The translations under genes were made by a program, and so were the position numbers. A stretch of 44,101 bases of DNA from Planctomycetaceae bacterium (lineage in GTDB: Bacteria > Planctomycetota > Planctomycetia > Pirellulales > Pirellulaceae): contig SKKK01000229.1 in the NCBI GenBank assembly GCA_007121535.1, positions 1-44,101 of the forward strand, in the 5' to 3' direction. Of this stretch, positions 1 to 8,700 are shown piece after piece. Below the pieces are notes generated by a model that saw nothing but the letters and a program-made list of their open reading frames with translations, was not told the origin of the DNA and searched no databases. Position 1 is the stretch's first letter. The number at the start of each line of letters is the position of its first letter.

Positions 1-2
1 CC

Positions 3-56
3 CCCAACCTGATCGAGTACTTGCGCGACAAGGCAGCGCGAACCAATCCGCACTGA
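3..56 (+). CDS. C-terminal end of an unidentified protein (partial)
   Basis: An open frame enters from the left edge and ends at a TGA at 54-56; the last residues read NLIEYLRDKAARTNPH. This looks like a natural helical protein end, but it is too short to name a family, and the frame could be accidental. Confidence 0.3.
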   Translation, partial: PNLIEYLRDKAARTNPH

Positions 57-97
57 AATGTGTCCGGCTTGCAATCTCTTGTGCCAGAACCTAGCTT

Positions 98-793
98 ATG
101 AGGCCAGACATGAAGCTCCGAATCAATTCTACCAAGCGGCTACCCCGACTGCAGAGTGATCTTCAAAGCGATTCCAAAACACTTCGATACGAACTCGAAA
201 ACCTCGTCAGACTGGCGCTTGAACACTCCCCAAGCTGGGCGAAAAGTGAGCCCGTCCGCAACAACGCCTACATTGAGGCATTTGCTGTTCATTGCCGGGC
301 ACTTATTTTCTTCCTCTACGGTCACTTGGATCAGATCACCTCGAACGGAGTGACCCAGCGGTTTTCAGCCCTACGGGATACCGATGTCCTCGCGCATGAT
401 TTCTATTCCTCATGGGACCGAGATTGTCCGCCGCCAACTCAGGTATTGGTCGATTCCAAGTGGCGGGCGGATAAACATGTGGCTCACATCACGACTGATC
501 GCAGGGAAGTCAACCAAGCTGGAAGTGCAGAACAATCTGTCTGGAGACTGACAGAGGCCGTGTCGGCAGTTTGCGATGTGATGTCTTGCTTCCTTGAAAA
601 CGCGCCGAGCCAGAGCTTTGAGGCTGCCGAATTGGTCCGGATGAACCGCTCGATTGCCGTTTGGCGAAACAAGATGGTTGCGAGCCAAGTGCCGCCTCCA
701 TCGCCTGGAATTGCGCCGCCGAGAGCGTCAAGCAGTCCTCACTTGCAGGCGACGACGGATGGCGGTAGCCTGTCAAGGCAGCCAAACGTCTAA
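98..793 (+). CDS. Hypothetical protein, HEPN/AbiU2-like
   Basis: A 231-residue protein of unknown role. The central part (about residues 50-140) is predicted helical and carries RNNAYIEAFAVHCRALIFFLYGH followed by DKHVAHITTDR, an arrangement resembling the N-K-x-x-A-H-x-x-x-R motif of AbiU2-like HEPN proteins, where conserved H and R can form an RNase site. The last 35 residues are Pro/Ser-rich and look disordered. ATG at 98 has no clear ribosome binding site; ATG at 110 (MKLRINS) is an alternative start. It stands alone, without a nucleotidyltransferase or other usual HEPN partner beside it. The HEPN link is inference from motif spacing only. Confidence 0.6.
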   Translation: MRPDMKLRINSTKRLPRLQSDLQSDSKTLRYELENLVRLALEHSPSWAKSEPVRNNAYIEAFAVHCRALIFFLYGHLDQITSNGVTQRFSALRDTDVLAHDFYSSWDRDCPPPTQVLVDSKWRADKHVAHITTDRREVNQAGSAEQSVWRLTEAVSAVCDVMSCFLENAPSQSFEAAELVRMNRSIAVWRNKMVASQVPPPSPGIAPPRASSSPHLQATTDGGSLSRQPNV

Positions 794-975
794 AATTTCG
801 GAAAAACCGAGTAGATTGACGAATAAGACGGTGCCGGCGGCGAACGAATCCGTGCATGGGAGTCGCACGGAAGCAGATGGATGGGTTCCTGGCTGCGGCG
901 GCCCAGTGACGCTGGTCGTTCGGACGTTGAATGCGTGACATCCACCTCTCGCCCGCAGGCAGTTGCGATACAACC

Positions 976-1320
976 ATGAATCTTAAGCAGTTCATTTCAG
1001 ACACCCTTGTTGAAATCGTCCAAGGCATTGAAGACGCTAAGTCGCGTCTATCTGGCTCTCGCGCCATGGTGAGTCCCAGGATATCTGCTCCACGCGGGGA
1101 GATTACCCCTGACAGACGGCCGACGGAATACATTCAGTTTGACGTAGCCGTGTACGCTGGAGAGTCTGACACCGACAAGGCTGGCGCGGGCCTTGTCGTC
1201 GGCTTTCTCGGAATCGGAGCATCCACGGAAACGAAAGACAGTCATACGTCAGCATCCCGGATTCAATTTAGGATTCCAATGGCATTTCCAGCGCACGAGA
1301 TGCCAACCGATCGGAGATGA
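976..1320 (+). CDS. Conserved hypothetical protein
   Basis: A 114-residue protein starting MNLKQFISDTLVEIVQGI and ending with a beta-rich segment (IQFRIPMAFPA). I recognise the general form, an N-terminal amphipathic helix, a glycine-rich middle and a beta-sandwich-like end, as a recurrent bacterial hypothetical, but no function is known to me. The frame is open from 931, but the start at 976 matches the natural-looking N-terminus. The gene follows the HEPN-like gene by about 180 bp and need not be in its operon. Confidence 0.65.
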   Translation: MNLKQFISDTLVEIVQGIEDAKSRLSGSRAMVSPRISAPRGEITPDRRPTEYIQFDVAVYAGESDTDKAGAGLVVGFLGIGASTETKDSHTSASRIQFRIPMAFPAHEMPTDRR

Positions 1321-1356
1321 CTTCTGGCTTAACCAGTTCGCTCCCATTGGTGAGAA

Positions 1357-1575
1357 TCATTCGATTCGACCACTTACTTGCAGCCGCGATCCGATCAATT
1401 CGAATGAAAAATCCCCAGCTAAAGAACGCAGCCTGTGGCGCGATGTCCGCAGCCGTTCCACCAATCGCCCTGCTTCTTCGAACACGTGATGCGAGATGGA
1501 AATAGCTTTCCGCACCGCTGCCATTTCGGGCAATTCTGGCACTGCAAACGGCGTATGTTCGCAAAATAAAACCAT
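1357..1575 (-). CDS. Possible small hypothetical protein
   Basis: A 72-residue frame converging on the preceding gene. The C-terminal half (RLVERLRTSRHRLRSLAGDFSFELIGSRL, residues about 38-66, quoted in two parts here as RLVERLRTSRHRL and LAGDFSFELIGSRL) looks protein-like. There is no clear ribosome binding site and no recognisable family. It may be a gene remnant. Confidence 0.3.
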   Translation of the reverse strand: MVLFCEHTPFAVPELPEMAAVRKAISISHHVFEEAGRLVERLRTSRHRLRSLAGDFSFELIGSRLQVSGRIE

Positions 1576-2249
1576 TCTAAAGGGGTAGCCTAAGACCCAT
1601 GAATAGATGTAAATGGGAACGGCGTTGGGCGTTCAATGTAGCTTACGCTTCGGGCACTCGAGGTCAATTTCTCAGTGAACGCAGTAGCGGAGTAACGGCT
1701 TAGCGGAGTAACGGCCTACGCGACGTCTTGGACTGCGCCAAGAAGTCGAGGCCGCTGGCGCGGCAGTGGATTTCGAACGCCAAGCGGTAGATCGAGCGCC
1801 TGAACGCGAAATCGCACCTCCGGACAGGAGGTTTTAGGCTGAAGGTTGGATTTTCTGAGGCATGACGACCGGTGTCCAATGGTGCTGTTTCGCATCCCGA
1901 AGTTGGGACGTTGAGCAACCGAATGTTGGGCAATTGAATCATCATGTCACTGCTTTGCCACCCATTCCCTTGCCCCTCCTTTGGCAACATCGACAATTTA
2001 TTGTTTATCTTCATGCCTGAAGGGCCTATTAGGGAAGTGGCCGAGTGGCGGTGTAGTACGACGATGCCTTAGCGCGTAGCGTCTTGGTCGGACGCTATTG
2101 GCGATCTACGCTACAGAACGTCTACCGCACCGAAAGAACTAGGCAGCATCTGACGTGGGCGATTGAATTGCGTCCAAGAGTGCCCATAACGAAGCGAGTC
2201 AAATCCAAATGGGATAAGCATTCCAGCGGCTTGTGCGACGACAGGCCGC
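1576..2249. other. Intergenic region without a supported gene
   Basis: About 670 bp with only short frames in both directions that look like chance. A 16-bp imperfect direct repeat (core AGCGGAGTAACGGC) occurs twice near 1686-1713. Nothing else was identified. Confidence 0.5.
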
Positions 2250-2939
2250 CAGAGCCCGTTGTAGGCCCGTTGGCGAGCGTAGACGGCCATGGACGGCTCC
2301 AGGCCGCGTTTGGGAGAGATTGCGCCTACGGGTCGCTGTCGAGGCCGATTTCGGCGATGCACCAAGATTTTCCCAATACTGCTAGGCGGCGAAAGTTTTT
2401 GCTTCGTGAATCGCTTGGGCCTTGAGTGGTCTGATACGCTCAGTGGCTGTAGTAGCTGCTGGGGCGTCAAGAAGCCCTTTGCGTGGCGTGTGTAGAACGT
2501 TGCGCCTACGGGTGGCTGTCGAGGCGGATTTCGGCGACTTCCGCCGAATTTGCCGATGCTGGTTGGTGGCGAAAGTTTTTGCTTCGTGAATGGCTTGGGA
2601 CTTGAGTGGTCTAATACGCTCAGTGGCTGTAGTAGCTGCTGGGGAGTCTAGAATCCCTTTGCGTGGCACCTGTAGGACGTTGCGCCTACGGGTCGCTGTC
2701 GTGGCGGATTTCGGCGACTTCCGCCGAATTTCCCGATACTGGTTGGCAGCGAAAATCTTCGCTTCGTGAATCGCTTGGGACTTGAGTGGTCTAATACGCG
2801 CTCAGTGGCTGTAGTAGCTGCTGGGGTGTCAAGAATCCCTTTGCGTGGCGTCTGTAGGACGTTGCGCCTACGGGCCGCCAGCGAGGCCGGTTTCGGTCGT
2901 GTCCGGCGAAAATGCCGATTGTTTTCGAGCGGCGAGTTT

Positions 2940-3265
2940 TCGGTTCGTCGCCATGCAGAGGACACCGCGAGGTGTAATGCCCTGCCGGGTGGCATGGTGC
3001 TGTTCGGTAGCCGTTCCAAGCGGCTTTCCTGCTGTCACTCCTACGGGCCAGCGAAAAACAGTAAGCGTAGGATCGGAGGTCACTGCGATGACTAGCCTGA
3101 GTGTTTTGATCGAGCCTGGAGCTGTAGAAGTTCGCAGTGGGATCAACCAGCCCTGCTTGAGGATCCAAGCGGAGTTCGAGCACCGACCGGCACTCAGAGC
3201 CTCTCCTGAGCCCGTAGGCGAGCGCAGACGGCCTTGGATGGCATCCGGGCCGCGTTTGGGAGACG
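2940..3265. repeat. Long spacer between repeat blocks, copy 1
   Basis: This segment separates repeat blocks 1 and 2 and is matched by the segment at 3705-4052. Shared landmarks are GCAGAGGACACCG, GTAATGCCCTG, GGTAGCCGTTCCAAG, CGTAGGATCGGAGGTCA, ATGACTAGCCTGAGT and GAAGTTCGCAGTGGGATCAA, ending in the leader CGGGCCGCGTTTGGGAGACG. The short frame starting ATGACTAGCCTGAGT is conserved in both copies but is not recognisable as a protein. Confidence 0.8.
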
Positions 3266-3704
3266 TTGCGCCTACGGGCCGCCAGCGAGGCGGATTTCGG
3301 TCGTGTTACACGAATTTCCCGATGATTGTCGGCGGCGAAGGTTTTTGCTTCGTGAATGGTTTGGGACTTGAGTGGTCTAATCCGCTCAGTGGCTGTAGTA
3401 GCTGCTGGGGCGTCAATAATCCCTATGCGTGGCGTGTGTAGAACGTTGCGCCTACGGGCCGCCAGCGAGGCCGATTTCGGCGGCGCGCGGCAAATTTGCC
3501 GATGATTGTCGGCGGCGGAAGTTTTTCGCTTCGTGAATGGTTTGGGACTTGAGTGGTCCAATCCGCTCAGTAGCTGTAGTAGCTACTGGGGCATCAAGAA
3601 TCCCTATGCGTGGCATGTGTAGAACGTTGCGCCTACGGGCCGCCAGCGAGGCCGATTTCGGTCGTGTTACACGGATTTGCCAATGTTTATCGGCGGCGAA
3701 AGTT

Positions 3705-4052
3705 TTTCGTTGCCGTTTGCAGAGGACACCGGGCAACCGGTGTAATGCCCTGTCGGGTGGTGTGGTGCTACCCGGTAGCCGTTCCAAGACGGCATTCGCT
3801 CACGGCGTAACCGCCTGCTGTCACGCCTACGGGGCATTGAAAAGTGGTACGCGTAGGATCGGAGGTCATACCTAATGACTAGCCTGAGTATCTTGATCGA
3901 GCTTGGAGCTGCAGAAGTTCGCAGTGGGATCAACCAGCCCGGCTGGAGCATCCAAGCGGAGTTCGAGCACCGACAGGCACCCAGAGCTTCTCCTGAGCCC
4001 GTAGACGAGCGCAGGCGGCCTTGGACCACATCCGGGCCGCGTTTGGGAGACG
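3705..4052. repeat. Long spacer between repeat blocks, copy 2
   Basis: Second copy of the segment at 2940-3265, separating blocks 2 and 3. It has small insertions relative to copy 1 (for example CACGGCGTAACCGCC near 3800). Together, spacer plus following units form a ~780-bp higher-order repeat. Confidence 0.8.
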
Positions 4053-4883
4053 TTGCGCCTACGGGCCGCTGTCGAGGCCGATTTCGGTCGCTTCCGGAGT
4101 TTTTCCCGATGATTGTCGGCGGCGAAAGTTTTTTCTTCGTGAATGGTTTGGGACTTGAGTGGTCTAATACGCTCAGTGGCTGCAGTAGCTGCTGGGGCGT
4201 CAAGAATCCCCTTGCGTGGCGTGTGTAGGACGTTGCGCCTACGGGCCGCCAGCGAGGCCGGTTTCGGTCGTGGGACACGAATTCCCCGATGTTTGTCGGC
4301 GACGAAAGTTTTTTCTTCGTGAATGGTTTGGGACTTGAGTGGTCTTATAGGCTCAGTGGCTGCAGTAGCTGCTGGGGCGTCAAGAATCCCCTTGCGTGGC
4401 GTGTGTAGAACGTTGCGCCTACGGGCCGCCAGCGAGGCCGATTTCGGTCGCGGGTCACGAATTTCCCAATGATTGTCGGCGGCGAGTTTTTCGGCTTGCC
4501 GCCACCCGCGCTGCTTCGGGAGGCGTAACCGGTGCCCAACACCGGGCGGGTACTCTGCAGCGAGGCCGGTTTCGGGGGTTGAGCACAAATTTCCCGATAG
4601 AGTGTAGCCGACCGGCGATTCCCCGGTGGCCACAGCCAACCGGGGTTGCCCGTTTGTTTGTCGCTTAGGGATGGAAGTTCGCTTGTTCCCGGCACGTACA
4701 AGCCCCGCCGAACCGGCCAGCAGCACAAATGTCCGGATAATTCCCCGATACGGTATGAGTGGGTGATCACAAAGCCCGCTGAACTAGCCACCAGTGGGTC
4801 GTAGCGGTCTCATACCACGGGCTGTTGTTCTTCGATTCTCGTGTCCTGAACGTTGATTGTTTGTTTTCACAAGGAGCTGGTCC

Positions 4884-5189
4884 ATGTCGATCACTGATCG
4901 CGAACTCGTTCGTCGCGCCGCCATTGGTATGGCGCGGTTGGTTGCGGATGGAGAAGTGGCATCCGGGAGAGAAGCGGCCTCCGTGGCCGGTGTCGCCCTG
5001 GGGCTTCACACCTGCGCCGCGCTGCTGAGCGCGGATCCCTATCAACAAGAGATGGCCGCTGTGATCCTCCAATACTGGGGGGAAGGCCAAATGGATGCTC
5101 TGAACGATCGCCTGAAGAGCACATTTCGGGAATTGCTTCAAGGCAACGCGAAGCCCGATGGCTTGGATGGTGAGCGTCCGAGTCGATAA
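4884..5189 (+). CDS. Small hypothetical protein upstream of helicase locus
   Basis: A 101-residue, mostly helical protein beginning MSITDRELVRRAAIGMARLV. The start at 4884 is chosen because AAGGAG lies at 4871-4876, 7 nt upstream; the frame is open from 4857. No family is recognised. It precedes the small gene at 5457 and the helicase-nuclease at 5722 on the same strand, separated from the former by about 270 bp, so it could be a component or simply a neighbour. Confidence 0.65.
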   Translation: MSITDRELVRRAAIGMARLVADGEVASGREAASVAGVALGLHTCAALLSADPYQQEMAAVILQYWGEGQMDALNDRLKSTFRELLQGNAKPDGLDGERPSR

Positions 5190-5456
5190 GTGCGGCTCGG
5201 AACCTCAGGGTTTAGGCCCCGTCAGGATTCCGGGCTTCGCACTTCCGTTCGCTTGGCCGCTCTTTGGCCGGCCGGACATGACTTTCTCGTCGTGTCCCTT
5301 CTGAGTCGATTGCGATTTTCTCTTGAGTGGTAGTCCCGGCGCGAATCACCCGACTCGGCTGTTCGGGTCTGCGCGTCGTTGTGCAGCGGGCCACTCGGGG
5401 GATTCCCGTTCCGTTTGATGCTTGGTTCTTGATTTCTTCAGCAAAGGGTTGATTCG

Positions 5457-5705
5457 ATGTGTGAACGTACACGAAGACGACGACGATTCAGGAAGCACCG
5501 TAGGCCCGTTCCACGATCCATGCGGCATTTGCCTCACGTGGTGATCGTCACACACAGGGGCGGTGATTCCGAAGCCCACCGATGGCAAGACGCTCGCGTG
5601 GCATTTCGCTACGCGGCGGCGAGATTGAACGAAGATGGCGACCAAGTCGAGATCGCCATCGTCGTGACCGGCGAAAAAATGCGAGGCGGAACAGACCAAC
5701 AATAA
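5457..5705 (+). CDS. Small basic protein preceding helicase-nuclease
   Basis: An 82-residue protein with a very arginine-rich N-terminus (MCERTRRRRRFRKHRRP) followed by a compact part with VVIVTHRGGDSE and EIAIVVTGEKM. AAAGGG at 5443-5448 is 8 nt before the ATG, supporting this start; ATG at 5520 is an alternative that would drop the basic tail. It ends 16 nt before the helicase start, so the two are probably co-transcribed. The basic segment suggests nucleic-acid contact, but no family is recognised. Confidence 0.6.
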   Translation: MCERTRRRRRFRKHRRPVPRSMRHLPHVVIVTHRGGDSEAHRWQDARVAFRYAAARLNEDGDQVEIAIVVTGEKMRGGTDQQ

Positions 5706-5721
5706 CCAGGGAGCTACTGAC

Positions 5722-8700
5722 ATGATCGGAGTACCATTACCATCCACCCCAAGCCGCGACGAGTCGCGTTACGACGAAAACGCGTCTGTCCCGCAAACGG
5801 CCTGCTGGCCTTTGCAGGAGAAACCCACGATCGATCCGCTACGCCAGCGCGCGATCGACCTGTTTCGATATCTGTCGGCGTTGGTCGAGTTGCGGTCGAA
5901 AATGATCCGGGACTGCGAGTCGTATGAGAATCTCTTCTGGTTCAGCGAATTGCCGAAAGAGCCCGAATGTTTCACCGCTGCTTGGCCGAATGGGGAAGCC
6001 GAAGACGATGGCGTTTGGCTGAAGATCGAGCGGCCGCGCTGTCCGCAGGTACCCCAACCGCCGTATGTTTGCCAGCCTTGGCTAGACGAGGCAAGCCTTG
6101 CGGATGCTAGCCGCCAGCCCTCCTTGCGCGACGAGATCGATGATTCGCAAGGAAGTGAGACGGACGAAAACGAATTGGAGGACCAGGAAGCAGCAGGCGA
6201 GAAACGGCTTCGACTGGCGGACCATCCGGAAGTGTCCGAGGCATGGCAGGCATATCTGGAAGACGAGTGGATACCGTGGAGCGAGAATTACCGTCGCTGG
6301 CAGCGCGTCCAAGCGGCCTACGGTCGGCTGTTTGCCATGTATCAGATGCAGCGTCGTCGCGGCGAGCAGTTCGAGTTGGTTTTGGGCGTCGGGACGTTGG
6401 TATGGAAGAGCAGCAGCGGTCACCGGGTCTGCCGACCCCTGCTCTGCGGGCGCGCACTGATCACATTGGAGCCGCACTCGGGTTCGATCAGCGTGACGGC
6501 CGCGCCGGAAGGCGCTGCTTTCCGGCTGGAACAGGACATGCTGGAGGTCGAAGAACGCCCGCCGGTGACCGATCAACAGTTGTACGACAAGCAGGTGGCG
6601 CTGCTCGATTCGCCGTGGGATCGGAAAAAGGTTTTCGAGTTGCTGCGCGGATGGGTCCATTCGCTGCCTTGTCCGGACGGCCAGTTTCTGGAATCATTGT
6701 CTTGTCCGGAAACAGCCGGTACGCGCCCCCAAGTGGCCTTTTCACCGGTGCTGATGCTGCGGAAGCGATCTGGCCAGACGCTCCAGGTGGCATTGCAGAA
6801 CACTATCCAACAACTGGCCGAGGGAGGCCCCATTCCGCAAGGTATCCGGGAAGCGTGCGGTGACTACGCTGCCGAAGCCCAGACAGCGGGCGTTCACAGC
6901 GAATCGCGTCCGACGTTGCCGGATGAAGTGCTGTTTCCGTTGCCCACCAATGACGAGCAGAAGAGCATCCTTTATCGCTTGAATGGACGGCCTGCCATCG
7001 TCGTCCAGGGGCCCCCGGGGACGGGCAAGAGTCACACGACGGCCAATCTGATCAGCCACTTCCTCGCGCACGGAAAGCGGGTTCTGGTCACCAGTCAAAC
7101 GCCACGAGCTTTGAAGGTGTTACAGGCGAAAATCCCAGCCGGCATTCGCCCGCTGTGCCTCAGCTTGCTGGGGAACGACACCGAGTCGCTCAGGAACTTG
7201 GAAGCATCAGTTCAGGGTATTTTGCGCGAAATCGATGCTTGGAATCCGGACGAATGCACGCGCGAGATCGAAACGGTTCGGCGAGAGCGCCATGCGGGCT
7301 TGAGCCGACTGGCCGAACTCAGGCGACATGAACGGGCCATTGCCGAGGGTGAAACGCTGCCACAGCGAGTCCCCAACACGATCTATACTGGGACGGCCCA
7401 GACGATCGCTCAGCAGTTGGAACGCGAAGCCGACGAACTCGGCTGGTTGGAGGATGATCCGCCAGAACTGAGTTCGCCGCCTCTGACGAGCGGTGAATTG
7501 GACGAACTGGTAGGCTTGTGGGCCGTTTCGGACGTGAAATTGCTGGACTTCGGTATGCCGGATGTCAAGCGGCTTCCGCGTCCGGATGAATTCCATCGGG
7601 CGGTCAAACGTTATGAGGACAGCGAGCGGAAGGTGACGCTGATCGGCGGTCGCGGCCAGAAGACGCGGGTGCGCGATTTGAGTGCGCTCGGCGCTGAAGA
7701 ACTGTCATCGTTGCAGAACACAGCCAACCGCTTTACTGGCTTGCTGGCCGGACTCACGCAACGGACGGAACCTTGGGTAAGGAGGGCGGTAGACGAAATC
7801 CTGTCGGGAGTAACACTTGCTTGGCAGAGCCTGGCATCATGCACCGATCAGGCTTTGACAAAGTTGCAGACGGACAGCGACATACTGGAACCAACAGATT
7901 TCGTGCTGCCGAGTGATGTGACTCAGGAGGAGATGCTGTGTGACGTCCGCGATCTCTTGTCGCACCTGAGAGCTGGGCAGGGCCTTGGGTTTTTGTGCTT
8001 TCGGGCACCGGTCGTGAAGCGGACGCGATACCTCTGGCGCGATTTCCGTTTCGCGGGACGGCTGTGCGACAGCGTTCCTGTACTCGCCGACTTGGCGGAT
8101 TACCTTGAACGGCTCAGCGTGCTATCCAACGCCTGGCAGGAATGGTCCGCCTGCGCGACGCCTGGCCCCGGTGGGTTTCGCCATCGACTGGCGAAGCTTC
8201 GGGAGTGCCAGCGGGTATTGCAGGAATTGCTGGAGCTTAACAATCTGGCTGCGGGGACGGAGGCCGATCTTTCTCGTCGCGGGATCACAAGCGGCCAACC
8301 CGCTGGGAAGCAATGGGCAGTGCAGCTCAGCGAAGAAATTGATGCGGCAAATGCGATTCGCCAGCGGACAGCGGCTCGGGCCGAACTTGAACGGATCAGC
8401 AAACCCATCCTGGAAGCGGCAAGCATTCCCAATCTACATCCGGCCATGATCAGGTTGACCGTTGCGGCCAAGGTCAAAGATTTCGCCATGTATCGGGATG
8501 CGTTTTCGGTCGCCGAGCGATGGGCCGAGCGTCGCAACGTTGCCAGACGCTGTCGTGAACTGGATCAACGGTTGCGCCGCTCTGCGCCATTGTTGGCCGA
8601 TGCTTTGCAGAACCCTGATACTCGGGTGGAGTTTCTGCCTCGGCTGCCCTCGTTCTCGCAGGCTTGGCAATGGAAACTGGCGCGCGGCTGGCTTGAGCGT

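Larger units (their letters stand above)
2250..4490. repeat. Array of ten ~180-bp direct repeats in three blocks
   Basis: Units begin TTGCGCCTACGGG at 2320, 2500, 2680, 2862, 3266, 3446, 3627, 4053, 4233 and 4413, giving periods of 180-182 bp within blocks of 4, 3 and 3 units. Each unit has a conserved start (CTACGGGCCGCCAGCGAGG), a variable window of about 15 nt after GATTTCGG, then CTTCGTGAATGGTTTGGGAC and GTAGTAGCTGCTGGGGCGTC, ending GCGTGGCGTGTGTAGA. Each block is preceded by a leader ending CGCGTTTGGGAGA. Because 180 is divisible by three, long repetitive minus-strand frames stay open, but the 181- and 182-bp units shift them, so I do not call genes. Several variable windows are small palindromes (for example TCGTG-TTA-CACGA near 3300). 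Degenerate traces continue to about 4740. Confidence 0.9.

Noticed and set aside
1700-2014. Minus-strand 104-residue frame
   Set aside because: No ribosome binding site, no protein-like pattern, no family.
2320-4490. CRISPR array
   Set aside because: Period of 180 bp and long conserved blocks do not fit CRISPR repeat/spacer sizes, and no cas gene is nearby.
2791-4726. Long minus-strand repetitive frames as repeat proteins
   Set aside because: They arise from the 180-bp repeat, shift frame at 181-182-bp units, lack ribosome binding sites and differ between copies by frame.
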